Source of the DNA: Streptomyces huiliensis | Lineage (GTDB): Bacteria; Actinomycetota; Actinomycetes; Streptomycetales; Streptomycetaceae | Assembly (NCBI RefSeq): GCF_020037025.1 | Contig: NZ_JAIQLH010000041.1 | Span: forward strand, 1 to 64,000 | Length of the DNA: 64,000 nucleotides | Direction of reading: 5' to 3' | Shown here: positions 32,160 through 40,609 of the stretch, one piece after another | How the letters are laid out: each line of letters starts with the position of its first letter | Numbering within the stretch: the stretch's first letter is position 1 | The notes under the pieces: generated by a model | Databases searched by the model: none | What the model was told of the DNA's origin: nothing | The model's input: the letters and a program-made list of their open reading frames with translations, nothing else | Program-made: the position numbers and the translations under genes

Positions 32160-32254
32160 GTGCGGCGCTCGTCATCGGGGCGGCATTCTGCATGCTGCTC
32201 GTTCTGCTCACGGTTGCTATCGCTGTGCTCCGCTGGTGGTGGGACCGTGGCTAA
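32156..32254 (+). CDS. 32-residue single-pass membrane peptide
   Basis: The GTG at 32156 overlaps the previous stop. The product is one hydrophobic helix (LVIGAAFCMLLVLLTVAIAVL) followed by RWWWDRG. Its stop lies inside the start of the next gene, so it is flanked by coupled genes on both sides, which supports translation. The function is unknown. Confidence 0.5.
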   Translation: MSAALVIGAAFCMLLVLLTVAIAVLRWWWDRG

Positions 32255-32780
32255 CCCGAACAAGGCCAAGGGGACAGCGTGGGAATCGGCGGTGCGCGAC
32301 TACCTAAATAGGTCGCTCGGGCTTGTCAGCGACGACGGTCGGCCGCTGGACCCTTTCGACGGAATGACGGTCCGTCGGGCGGCACAGGAAGGCGCGAGAG
32401 ATATCGGGGACGTGCACGCCCCGCCGTTCGTCCTGGAGTGCAAAGACGTCAAGGCTCCGGCCGTCCCGACGTGGCTGCGGCAAGCGGAGCGCGAAGCGGC
32501 GCACGCGAACTACCCCTTCGGCGCCGTCGTCCACAAGACGCGCGGGCGCGGAGCCGCTTCCGGGCGGGTGCACGTCTCGGTGCGCACGTGGACACATGTG
32601 CGGCATGGCCTCGGGATGACGGCGGATGACGCTCTCGGGCTGTACGCGTGGGCGCCGACCGTGCGCGGTCTCGACTCGGGCCGCTGGTACTTCACGACGA
32701 CGCTCGGCGCTTTCGCGGCCGTGCTTGCCGACTACCGGAGCACCACGGGCATGGGGGTGAGTCGTCATGCTGTTCGCTGA
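32247..32780 (+). CDS. Holliday junction resolvase-like nuclease
   Basis: The 177-residue protein begins at GTG 32247 (ANPNKAKGTAWESAVRDYLN), giving the N-terminal catalytic Glu helix seen in Hjc/RecU-type resolvases. It continues with GARDIGDVHAPPFVLECKDV, which holds the D...ExK metal-binding motif, and FGAVVHKTRGRG. It would cut branched DNA during phage replication or packaging. The 3' end overlaps the primase gene by 14 nt. Confidence 0.72.
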   Translation: MANPNKAKGTAWESAVRDYLNRSLGLVSDDGRPLDPFDGMTVRRAAQEGARDIGDVHAPPFVLECKDVKAPAVPTWLRQAEREAAHANYPFGAVVHKTRGRGAASGRVHVSVRTWTHVRHGLGMTADDALGLYAWAPTVRGLDSGRWYFTTTLGAFAAVLADYRSTTGMGVSRHAVR

Positions 32781-35202
32781 TCTGCTTGCGCGCTTCGGGG
32801 ACATCGAGGACCAGGCGGACGGCGGACTCATTGCCCGGTGCCCCGCGCACGACGACGGACGGCCGTCCCTCCGTATCTGGCGGGGCGACGACCACAAAGT
32901 GCGGCTCACCTGCCGCGCCGGCTGCGCCACCGAGGACGTGATCCGTGCGGCGGGGCTCCGCTGGTCTGACCTGTTCGACGTCGAGGGGCCGGGGCCGATC
33001 GTCCCCGCGGGGCGCCCCGAGCTGGTGGGTACCGGACCGGTCGCGGCGCTCGCTGCCTACATAGATAGGACGAGCCTCGCCCTCGGCGACTACGGCGACG
33101 ACCAGGCGGACGCCGCGCGACGGTATCTGTCCGACCGGTTCGGGCTGGATCTCGCGACCGCCGCTGACCTCCGGGTCGGCGTGGACGACGGGCACCAGGG
33201 CGACGGCTTCCCCTACCTCTCCCGCCTGTACCGCGCGCACACGCGGCTCACCGTGCCGCTCGTCGGGTGGGACGGAGTCGCCCGAGGACTACAGGGGCGG
33301 GACCTCTCCGGGCAGTGCCCCGCGCGGTGGGTCTCCCTCGCCAACCCGGCTGGGGGGCGTTGGGCGACGTACGGGGTTCTCCGTGGGGCGGGCGGATACG
33401 GCACGGTCCTGATCACGGAGGGCCCGAGCGACGGACTGACCGGCGTGGCGTGTGGGTACGACGTCGTGTTCGTCCGAGGCGCCTCGCTCGCAGGCACACC
33501 GGGGCTCGTCGCCGAACTGGCGGAGGGTCTGCGTGGGCGGCACGTCGTGATCGTCGGCGACGCGGACCCGGCCGGCGACGGCTTCACGGCTCGTCTCGCT
33601 GCCGGTCTCGCGGAGCACGGCATCACAGCTCATCGGCTCGAACTCCCCGTGTCAACAGGTGACTTGACTGACTGGCGCGAGTCGACCCCCGCAGACTTTG
33701 CCCCCGCGCTTCACCGCGCGGTGAAAGCCGCCCGCCCGATCCAGACGGGGACGGACGGGGCCGACGCCGCACGCGACGCCGAACTCGCCGTCCGGACCGG
33801 CGCGGAGACGGTCACGCGGGACCAGGGTGCCGAAGCGGCCGACATCTTGTCCAAGCTGGTCGGACAACTTGGGGAGTCCGACGCGATGAACGCCCACGCT
33901 CTGACGGCTTGGTGCGGGGGCCGAATTCGCTACGCCACGGGTCTCGGTTTCTACACGTGGGATGGGTCGGTGTGGGTTCGGTCCGACATGCGCGTGAGGC
34001 AGGAAATTCACCGCATGGGAGCGGCGCTTGTTCTCGCCGGACAGACGCAAGCCGCGCGGGGTTTCACGATGACCAGCCGCATTGATGCTCTGATGACTGA
34101 GCTAAAGTCGGTGCCGAATGTAAGCATCCGAGCATCTGATTTTGATTCTCGCCCCGACCTGCTGAATTTTAGGAACGGCACGGTGAACCTGAGAACAGGT
34201 CACCTCCGTCCGCACGACCAGGCCGACCTACTGACCTACCGGCTCGACATCGACTATCGACCGGAAACGCAATGCCCGCGCTGGACTTCTTTTCTGGACG
34301 AGATTTTCCCGGACATGCCTGAGGTGCCCCCGTACGTGCAGCGGCTCGTCGGGTACGGAGTTACGGGGCACACCAGCGAACAGGCATTTTCAGTGCTCTG
34401 GGGGAAGGGGGCAAACGGTAAAAGCGTTTTCGTCGACACGCTAACGACGGTGTTTCGTGCCATCGCGACGATCACACCTTTCGCTACTTTCGAGGAACGT
34501 AAAAGCGGGGGCATTCCGAATGACCTCGCTTCGCTCCGCGGCGCCCGCCTGGTGATGGCATCCGAGGGTGAAGCCGGCAAGCCGATGGCGGAGTCCGTAC
34601 TCAAGCAGGTGACGGGTAAGGACGTCATCACCGCAAGGTTTCTGAGGCAAGAGTTTTTCGAATTTAAGCCCAGTTTCCTCCTGCTGCTGGCGACCAACCA
34701 CAGACCGAAATTCCGCTCGCAGGATGAGGGGCTTTGGCGCCGCGTCAAGCTCTTGCCCTTCACCCGCTATTTCGCCCCGCACGAGCGGGATCCCGACCTA
34801 GACCAGACGCTACGCGCTGAGGCCGAGGGAATCGCCGCGTGGGCCGTCCGCGGAGCCGTCGAGTGGCACGCCCGGGGCCTACAGGATCCGCCCCTGATCA
34901 CCGGAGCAAGCCGAGAATACCGAGAGACGAGCGATCCGCTCGCCGGCTTTCTTCCGGGTGTTCTGGAGCGTGCCGACGAGACCTCAGTGATGAACGGCAA
35001 CGACGCTTTTAACAGCTACCTAGAGTGGTGCGAGGCGGAAAACCTGCCCACCCGCGAGCGATGGACTCGGCGCGCTTTCTACGACGCGATGGAGGAACGC
35101 GGAGCCGTGCGGAAGACGACTCGGCGCGGGATTGCGCTCGTCGGCTTGAGGCTCGCCGAGGGTGAATCCGACTCGGCGGGGCCCGGGATATTCGGGAGCT
35201 AG
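32767..35202 (+). CDS. Primase-helicase fusion
   Basis: The 811-residue protein couples primer synthesis and unwinding. A CHC2-type zinc site lies near the N terminus (RCPAHDD and CRAGC). A TOPRIM domain follows (VLITEGPSDGLTGVA, VVIVGDADPAGDGF, with the acidic residues). The C-terminal half is a D5/SF3 helicase with DLLNFRNGTVNLRTGHLRPH, Walker A (WGKGANGKSVFVDTL) and LLATNHRPKFRSQDEGLWRRVKLLPF. The size and order match P4-like primase-helicases of actinophages. Confidence 0.9.
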   Translation: MLFADLLARFGDIEDQADGGLIARCPAHDDGRPSLRIWRGDDHKVRLTCRAGCATEDVIRAAGLRWSDLFDVEGPGPIVPAGRPELVGTGPVAALAAYIDRTSLALGDYGDDQADAARRYLSDRFGLDLATAADLRVGVDDGHQGDGFPYLSRLYRAHTRLTVPLVGWDGVARGLQGRDLSGQCPARWVSLANPAGGRWATYGVLRGAGGYGTVLITEGPSDGLTGVACGYDVVFVRGASLAGTPGLVAELAEGLRGRHVVIVGDADPAGDGFTARLAAGLAEHGITAHRLELPVSTGDLTDWRESTPADFAPALHRAVKAARPIQTGTDGADAARDAELAVRTGAETVTRDQGAEAADILSKLVGQLGESDAMNAHALTAWCGGRIRYATGLGFYTWDGSVWVRSDMRVRQEIHRMGAALVLAGQTQAARGFTMTSRIDALMTELKSVPNVSIRASDFDSRPDLLNFRNGTVNLRTGHLRPHDQADLLTYRLDIDYRPETQCPRWTSFLDEIFPDMPEVPPYVQRLVGYGVTGHTSEQAFSVLWGKGANGKSVFVDTLTTVFRAIATITPFATFEERKSGGIPNDLASLRGARLVMASEGEAGKPMAESVLKQVTGKDVITARFLRQEFFEFKPSFLLLLATNHRPKFRSQDEGLWRRVKLLPFTRYFAPHERDPDLDQTLRAEAEGIAAWAVRGAVEWHARGLQDPPLITGASREYRETSDPLAGFLPGVLERADETSVMNGNDAFNSYLEWCEAENLPTRERWTRRAFYDAMEERGAVRKTTRRGIALVGLRLAEGESDSAGPGIFGS

Positions 35203-35216
35203 AGCGAAACACCCAT

Positions 35217-35254
35217 GCGGGTCGTCCACCACCACGGCGGACGGCCCGCCTTTT
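35217..35254 (+). terminator. Rho-independent terminator with T4
   Basis: GCGGGTCGTCC pairs with GGACGGCCCGC (11 bp, one T-G) and is followed by TTTT, between the primase-helicase and polymerase genes. Confidence 0.8.
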
Positions 35255-35269
35255 CGTTTAGGGGGAGGC

Positions 35270-37123
35270 ATGCAGGAATTCAGACACACGATAGCCGGCG
35301 ACACCATCACCGTGCACGTGCCCGAGACGGCTGACGATCTCGACGCTTTCCGCGAATGGCTGCGGCAGGCCGATGCACGCGGGCCGATTGCTGTGGACAC
35401 CGAGACGACCGGGCTCGATATCTACGGGCCGGAATTCCGACTCCGCACGGTGCAATTCGGCGACGCACACGATGCGTGGGTGATCCTGTACGAGCGGGGC
35501 GGTGATTTCGCCGAGTGCGCTCGGGACGCTCTACAGCGCTGCCGGAGCGTGCTGATTCACAATGCAGCGTATGACTGGCTTGTCCTTGACCGGTGCGGAG
35601 TCGTGCCGCTCGAATCGCTCGTCCCACGCACGACGGATACCCGCATCCTCGCTGCGCTTATAGACCCGCGGCAACCCTCAGAGGGCGGGGCAGGAACGGC
35701 ACTCAAGCCCCTTTCCGCACGGTGGGTCGACGCGTCCGCACCGGATACTCAGGCCGGTCTGCACACCGTTTTCCGAAGTCTCGGAGTCACGAAAGACGCC
35801 GGGTGGGCACGCATTCCAGCGACCCATCCGACCTACCTTCTCTACGCCGGTCTCGACGTCATCCTGACGGCTCGTCTCGCCCCGGTCCTCCGCGTCGAGA
35901 TGCACCGTCTCGGCGTCCGTGACGCCCTGGTGCCGTACGAGCACGAGATAGCGCGCATCTGCGCCGTCATGCAGCGCACCGGACTGCTCGTCGACCAGGA
36001 GTATGCGGGGCCGCTTGCCCGCAGGCTCGCCGAGGAAGCCGAGCAGTACGGCGCCGTTGCTGCGCGGTACGGGGTGACGAAAATCGGGAGCGGCGAACAG
36101 GTCGCGGCGGCACTCGTCGGCATGGGCGAGACGCTGACAGAGCGCACCGCCGCAGGAGCGCTGAAGACCGACAAAGCGGTTTTGTTGCCGCTCGCCGACT
36201 TGGATCGAGACTGGCAGAGAATCGGAGCGAGAACGCCAAACCCTCTAGCGGACGCGGTACTTAGGGCGAAGCGCGCCGCGAAGTGGGGCACTACCTACGC
36301 CCAAGGGTTCCTGTCGAACCTCTCGCCGGCCGGGCGTATCCACCCCACGATCTCACCTCTCGCCGCACGGACAGGTCGCATGTCCGTCACAGACGGGCTT
36401 CACCAGCTCCCGTCATCAGACCACGTGATCCGGCGCGCGATCCTCGCCGAAGAGGGACACGTGATGATCTCCACGGATTTTCAGGCGATTGAAATGCGGG
36501 TGCTTGCTGCTCTTGCTGATGTGCGGAGGATGAAAGAGGGGTTCCTTAGCGGGGGCGAGAACTTCGACATTCACATGTACACCGCCCGTCTAATCAAGGG
36601 GGACCGCGCAACGAAGCGCGACCGGAAGGTGTTCAAGGGCGCCGGATTCGGGAAGGTCTACGGCGGTGGAGTGCGCACGCTCGCACGGCAGACGGGCGCG
36701 AGTGAGGCAGAAATCGCACACGCGGTTGCCGCGTACGACCGAGTTTTTCCGGAGATCAAGCGTGCGGCTGCTCGCTGGCAGCGACAGGCTTTTCAGAACG
36801 GGATGACGTTCGTTTCTGCAACGGGCCGACAGCTCCCGCTGGATCGTGACCGAACTTACGCAGTGACCAATTATGCATGCCAAAGCGTGGCTCGGGATGT
36901 CCTCGGGCAAGCGATGATTGAAATGGACTCTTCGGGGCTTCTCCCGTACATGCGCCTGCCGATCCATGACGAAATCCTGGCGTCTGCGCCGGCCCGAGAG
37001 GCGCGCGAGATTGCCCACGAATTCGAGCGGTGCATGACCTTCCCTCTCTACGGCGTCCCGATCGTCGCCGAGGCTGAGGTAGGCGGACGATCCTGGGGCA
37101 GTCTCTACGGCGCGGACTACTAG
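35270..37123 (+). CDS. Family A DNA polymerase with 3'-5' exonuclease
   Basis: ATG 35270 follows GGGGGAGG; the product is 617 residues. The exonuclease domain has VDTETTGLDIYG (Exo I) and HNAAYDWLVL (Exo II). The polymerase domain has motif A (STDFQAIEMRVLAALA), motif B (DRKVFKGAGFGKVYGG, with the Lys and Tyr of the O helix) and motif C (PIHDEIL). It lacks the 5' nuclease domain of cellular Pol I and should be the phage replicative enzyme. Confidence 0.95.
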   Translation: MQEFRHTIAGDTITVHVPETADDLDAFREWLRQADARGPIAVDTETTGLDIYGPEFRLRTVQFGDAHDAWVILYERGGDFAECARDALQRCRSVLIHNAAYDWLVLDRCGVVPLESLVPRTTDTRILAALIDPRQPSEGGAGTALKPLSARWVDASAPDTQAGLHTVFRSLGVTKDAGWARIPATHPTYLLYAGLDVILTARLAPVLRVEMHRLGVRDALVPYEHEIARICAVMQRTGLLVDQEYAGPLARRLAEEAEQYGAVAARYGVTKIGSGEQVAAALVGMGETLTERTAAGALKTDKAVLLPLADLDRDWQRIGARTPNPLADAVLRAKRAAKWGTTYAQGFLSNLSPAGRIHPTISPLAARTGRMSVTDGLHQLPSSDHVIRRAILAEEGHVMISTDFQAIEMRVLAALADVRRMKEGFLSGGENFDIHMYTARLIKGDRATKRDRKVFKGAGFGKVYGGGVRTLARQTGASEAEIAHAVAAYDRVFPEIKRAAARWQRQAFQNGMTFVSATGRQLPLDRDRTYAVTNYACQSVARDVLGQAMIEMDSSGLLPYMRLPIHDEILASAPAREAREIAHEFERCMTFPLYGVPIVAEAEVGGRSWGSLYGADY

Positions 37124-37470
37124 TCGCCCAGTGGTTCCCAATGCGTGATCACGAAGCGGTTGCGATCGCATCAGTTGCGCACGGACAAATACCGCATGGA
37201 AGGCAACATTCCGGGATATCGGTGGGCATCCGATCACGACCCAGCATCCTCTTTGGGGCCCACAGGATGACCTATACACCTATAGCTATGTAAACCGCAC
37301 ACATCACCCGGCGGTTCTAGCCCTACCGTCCTCGGCATGCAGCGAACGGGAAACACAAGGCTCCCGCTCCTGCACCCGAGGGCGGGCATTCCTACGGCGC
37401 CGCTCTCGGGAATCCAGGAATTCACTGGTCCCTGTACTGGAGTAAGAGCCCTGCCGCAAGGAGTGATGAA
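37124..37470. other. Regulatory gap upstream of the sigma-like gene
   Basis: No gene is visible. The stretch is relatively AT-rich around 37270-37300 (CCTATACACC, TATAGCTATG), which could hold a promoter, and contains copy 4 of the GGAATTC/TGGTCCCT motif just before the sigma-like gene. Confidence 0.55.
37416..37445 (+). promoter_or_regulatory. Copy 4 of GGAATTC/TGGTCCCT motif
   Basis: AGGAATTC (37416-37423), CTGGTCCCT (37425-37433) and AGTA (37441-37444) lie 26 nt before the start of the sigma-like gene, with the same order and spacing as copies 2 and 3. Confidence 0.6.
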
Positions 37471-38283
37471 ATGGCCCGCCTCACCCGCACACAAATTGCC
37501 GCCGCTAAAGCCAACGACTTGTCCGGCCTCACGGCAGTCATTCAAGAAACCGGCCGCTACGTCACCCGAAAAGCACACCAGTACGCCGCATGCGAAGGCG
37601 GCACCAATCGCGCTCTGGTTGACGATCTCGTCCAGACCGGCCGCGTGGTCGTATGGGAGTCGCTCAAGCGGTGCCACGACGACGCCCCCGAGGCATTTTT
37701 CTCATACATAGACACGGCGCTGCACCGAGCAATGTCCGACCTCCGGCGTGCCGAATTTCGTGCGGGGGTCTCGGAGAGAGCAGCGAAGGATTTCGAAAAC
37801 GCGCTCTCCCGCGCCGGCGGAGACCCGCTGAAAGCTGAAAAGCTTGCCGCGAGCGAGGAAATGGGCGACCGGCGCATGAGCACCGAGCAGGCGTACGCGG
37901 CACGCATTTCTTGGCAGGGTCCCGCGTGGCTGGACGCTGTCATCGGGCACGACGACGAGGGGAACGCGCTCACCCTCGGAAGCGACCTGCGGAGCGCCCT
38001 CGGGTTGCCGGAGGACCTGGTAGAGCCGCGGGACGTCGAGTCGCACCGTCGGCGCGTGATCCGGGAACAGGTGCACAGCACGTTGCGGCTGCTGAGCGAG
38101 CGGCAGCGCTACGTCGTGAAGGCCAGTTTCGGTATCCCGCCGGTCCCCTGCTACCGGCCCGGGGAGGACGACGAAGCGCTTGCGGCGCACTTGGGCCTGA
38201 CGGTCGTGCAGGTTCAGCAAGCACGCACGAAGGGGCTCAGCCGCTTCCGCACCCTCTACCTCGCGGGTGCACAGCAGTGGTGA
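37471..38283 (+). CDS. Sigma-70-like transcription factor
   Basis: The 270-residue protein has AAGGAG 9-10 nt before its ATG. Its N-terminal half resembles sigma region 2 (RALVDDLVQTGRVVVWESLKRC, FFSYIDTALHRAMSDLRRAEF). The C terminus resembles region 4 (LRLLSERQRYVVKASFGI, then DEALAAHLGLTVVQVQQARTKGLSRFRTLYL). A variable linker lies between them. It would direct RNA polymerase to phage promoters; the repeated motif upstream of its own gene is a natural candidate target. Divergence makes function less sure. Confidence 0.7.
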   Translation: MARLTRTQIAAAKANDLSGLTAVIQETGRYVTRKAHQYAACEGGTNRALVDDLVQTGRVVVWESLKRCHDDAPEAFFSYIDTALHRAMSDLRRAEFRAGVSERAAKDFENALSRAGGDPLKAEKLAASEEMGDRRMSTEQAYAARISWQGPAWLDAVIGHDDEGNALTLGSDLRSALGLPEDLVEPRDVESHRRRVIREQVHSTLRLLSERQRYVVKASFGIPPVPCYRPGEDDEALAAHLGLTVVQVQQARTKGLSRFRTLYLAGAQQW

Positions 38284-38498
38284 CCATCCCCACCCGCGAC
38301 GGCGGGACGATCACGGTGACCCGACGCGGCGCCCTGGTCGACGTCCACGTCCAGGACCGCGATGGCCGGACGGTCGCCACGGTCACCCGCCCCGCCGGCT
38401 CCGTCGGCGCCCTGGTGCCCGGCGCCCGCCTCGGAGACGTCCGCGGGACGACCCGGAAGGCGGGGAGGATCAACTCCCGTCGTAATGCGTTGAGTTGA
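38280..38498 (+). CDS. Small hypothetical phage protein
   Basis: The 72-residue frame starts at GTG 38280 overlapping the sigma-like stop. It is beta-rich (DGGTITVTRRGALVDVHVQDRDGRTVATVTRP) and ends in a basic tail (TTRKAGRINSRRNALS). No family is recognised. Overlap with the upstream gene suggests co-expression. Confidence 0.5.
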   Translation: MTIPTRDGGTITVTRRGALVDVHVQDRDGRTVATVTRPAGSVGALVPGARLGDVRGTTRKAGRINSRRNALS

Positions 38499-38710
38499 CG
38501 ACCGGTCGTGCTCATCACTGCGGCGCATTCGCTGGACTCGCGTCCAACTCGAATGGCTGAGGGGTGCCCTAGCAAGGGGCCGGATGTTTCTGATAGCGGC
38601 GCCCGGGGAATCACCATCGTCCCTGGTGGGCGCCCTGCCGGGCCTCATTGTCTAGACCATGACGCCCGTAGATGTACGGGCAGAATCCAGCCACAAACCT
38701 CTTTCACATT

Positions 38711-38726
38711 TCGAACACAAGTTCTA
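38711..38726. promoter_or_regulatory. LexA (SOS) box
   Basis: TCGAAC ACAA GTTCTA matches the actinobacterial LexA consensus TCGAAC-N4-GTTCGA at 11 of 12 fixed positions. It ends 10 bp before the ATG of the next gene, where bound LexA would block transcription until DNA damage. Confidence 0.7.
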
Positions 38727-38736
38727 CGCTCAGCGC

Positions 38737-39123
38737 ATGGTCACTCACTTTGCGGAGTATCAGATACAGACGACTGTCGAAGTGCCCACGCCGACCGGAC
38801 AGCGCGGACTCTGGGGGCGCTGCCCCGGCATGCCGGCCGTCCTCGGCACCCACATCGTGCGCGGCTGTGACGAGCTGCGCGTGATCCTGGAAGCCCAGAG
38901 CGCCACGATTCCGCAATTGATCAGGACGTGGACCCTGCACACCGGCTTCCGCATCCTGGCCCGCCACCAGCCCACCGGACAGCTCATGGGGTCCGCGGAG
39001 TGGATCCGGCGCCCGTGCGGCGTGTGGTACCCGTGCGACGACGAGCCGTTCACCGCGTGCGCGTGGGGGGTGCACATGCCCGCCGGAGTGACCCCTGAGG
39101 ATGCTGTGCGCCTCGCTGCCTGA
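38737..39123 (+). CDS. Hypothetical protein under a predicted LexA box
   Basis: The 128-residue frame starts at ATG 38737 (ATG 38659 would place the LexA box inside the gene). No ribosome site is visible, so the message could be leaderless. The protein is Trp-, His- and Cys-containing (GLWGRCPGMPAVLGTHIV, later RRPCGVWYPCDDEPFTACAWGVHMP) with no recognised domain. Its SOS-type control suggests a part in prophage induction or a DNA-damage response. A terminator follows. Confidence 0.55.
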   Translation: MVTHFAEYQIQTTVEVPTPTGQRGLWGRCPGMPAVLGTHIVRGCDELRVILEAQSATIPQLIRTWTLHTGFRILARHQPTGQLMGSAEWIRRPCGVWYPCDDEPFTACAWGVHMPAGVTPEDAVRLAA

Positions 39124-39134
39124 CGGCATAGAAC

Positions 39135-39173
39135 AGCCCCGCCTACCGTGACGAACGGTCGGGCGGGGCTTTC
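39135..39173. terminator. Bidirectional terminator
   Basis: AGCCCCGCC pairs with GGCGGGGCT, with an inner ACCGT/ACGGT stem, followed by TTTC. It separates convergent genes. Confidence 0.8.
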
Positions 39174-39195
39174 GTCGTCTCAGGGGGGTGACCGG

Positions 39196-39423
39196 TTACG
39201 GAGTAAAGCCCCCATGCTTGATGGCGGTCACTAGACCGGCGAACGCCCCGGTAGAGACGTGCAGCACGGGACCCGTGGGGCGCTTGCTGTCCCGGACCGG
39301 GATAGTGCCGGACGCTGCGAACGCAGGTGCCCATTCGACACAGTTCCCGCCGCCGTTGCTGTAGGAGGACGCGAACCAGAGCGTGTTCTCGGCGTAGGCC
39401 GACAGGTGAGTGTTAATGGTCAT
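39196..39423 (-). CDS. DUF397 protein, partner of the XRE regulator
   Basis: The 75-residue protein shows the DUF397 core: LWFASSYSNGGGNCVEWA, then IPVRDSKRPTGPVLHVS and FAGLVTAIKHGGF. DUF397 proteins are found beside DUF5753 XRE regulators in streptomycetes (WhiJ/AbaA-type modules). The small partner is thought to modulate the regulator, rather like an antitoxin pair. Its start overlaps the end of the XRE gene by 11 nt, indicating one transcript. Confidence 0.9.
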   Translation of the reverse strand: MTINTHLSAYAENTLWFASSYSNGGGNCVEWAPAFAASGTIPVRDSKRPTGPVLHVSTGAFAGLVTAIKHGGFTP

Positions 39424-40285
39424 CGATCTCTCGTGCTAGTCGGTGTAGGAAATCTGGGGTCATGGAGGGCGCGAGGGCTCCACTGCGCAGCGCATCAAAT
39501 CGGCGCGCGTACCGCCAGACCATGAGGGGCTTGTCCGTTACCGTGATCGTCTCTTGCAGATCGGTCTGCACCACGGGTTCCAACCCCTCTTCGAAGTCCA
39601 TCACCACGAAGTTCAAACACGTCCGGTAGGTGGCAAGGGCCATCGGGAGAACCTGGATCGTGACGTTGTCTAGGCTGGCTAGGCGTTCGATTTCCTCGTA
39701 CTGCTCCAGCATCACGTCTCTGCCGCCGATCCACTGGCGCAACGCTGCCTCGTTGACGACAACGTTCAACTCCGCCGGGCTGTCAGCACGGGTGATGATG
39801 CCCTTCCGTTCCATCCGGAGCCGCACGTTGTCCTCAACGAAGTGGGTCGTGGTCTCTTCTACCGTTTTCTCGGACAGGAACAGAGCCCGCGCGTAACTCT
39901 CGCACTGGAGCAAACCGGGAACCACGTCCGGCTGCCAGGAACGAAGCATGCGCGCGTCCCGCTCCAACCCGAGGAACGTGGCCATCCCGTTCCACATGGT
40001 GTTTCTGTAGGGCGTCCACCACTCCCGGCTAAGCGAGTCGCGGTGAAGCACGAGGAGTGCGTCGCGGCTGTCGGGGTCCTCGACGCCGTACAGATCCAAA
40101 AGCCTCTCCAAGTCCCCCACCCGGGGCAGGCTGTTGTGCGCGGTCTCCACCCGCAACAGCTTCGTTTCGGAGAAGCCGAGTGAGGCTGCGGCGTCCCCGC
40201 TGGTGATGCCGGCCTTCTCTCGCAGTGCCCGTAGTTGCTTGCCCAGCTCTCTCCGACGGAAGGTCGGTCCCCTACGTGCTGCCAC
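39413..40285 (-). CDS. XRE-family regulator with DUF5753 domain
   Basis: I chose GTG 40285 (VAARRGPTFRRRELG) because GGGAGA lies upstream; earlier starts add an unlikely basic tail. The 290-residue protein has an N-terminal helix-turn-helix (LGKQLRALREKAGITSGDAAASLGFSETKLLRVETA). A DUF5753 domain follows (WQPDVVPGLLQCESYARAL, then IQVLPMALATYRTCLNFVVMDF). It is likely a repressor binding the palindromes in its upstream gap, controlling itself and the divergent cassette. Confidence 0.9.
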   Translation of the reverse strand: MAARRGPTFRRRELGKQLRALREKAGITSGDAAASLGFSETKLLRVETAHNSLPRVGDLERLLDLYGVEDPDSRDALLVLHRDSLSREWWTPYRNTMWNGMATFLGLERDARMLRSWQPDVVPGLLQCESYARALFLSEKTVEETTTHFVEDNVRLRMERKGIITRADSPAELNVVVNEAALRQWIGGRDVMLEQYEEIERLASLDNVTIQVLPMALATYRTCLNFVVMDFEEGLEPVVQTDLQETITVTDKPLMVWRYARRFDALRSGALAPSMTPDFLHRLAREIDDH

Positions 40286-40412
40286 CCCAACGTCTCCCTG
40301 TTGGCTCGTGGTGCGTCTCTGTGTCTGGTCAGCGCGCGCCTGTGCCTTGTGATCGCGCTCCTGCGGGGAGTGTTCCACCGCCAGTACCCCCCAGCGCAAG
40401 CCCTGTCACCTG

Positions 40413-40430
40413 AACTGGCATGTGCCAGTT
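40413..40430. promoter_or_regulatory. Palindromic operator
   Basis: AACTGGCA and TGCCAGTT are perfect 8-bp inverses around TG. The site lies about 130 bp upstream of the XRE start and is followed by TTTTCTTC, so a hairpin terminator is an alternative reading. Confidence 0.6.
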
Positions 40431-40448
40431 TTTCTTCAAAGGACCCTT

Positions 40449-40471
40449 AGGGTGCAGATGCCTTGCACCTT
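40449..40471. promoter_or_regulatory. Second inverted repeat in the divergent gap
   Basis: GGTGCA (40451-40456) and TGCACC (40464-40469) are perfect inverses, extending with one mismatch. It may be another binding site of the XRE regulator. Confidence 0.45.
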
Positions 40472-40609
40472 AAAAAGCAGGTGCGCAAGCCTTAGGTAGC
40501 CGCACCGAGAGGGACAACGGCGGGACCCCTGGCGCTCGTTGGGTGCCGCCCTCCCCCTCCCGGCGGACAGATGCGGTGATCCGGACGTACCCCTAAGGAG
40601 TCAGCGGGC

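Larger units (their letters stand above)
40286..40609. other. Divergent promoter/operator region
   Basis: The gap lies between the leftward XRE gene and the rightward cassette. It contains two inverted repeats (40413-40430 and 40449-40471), a CCTTAGG word repeated near 40444, 40490 and as CCTAAGG near 40593, and an A-rich stretch at 40471-40476. Confidence 0.6.
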
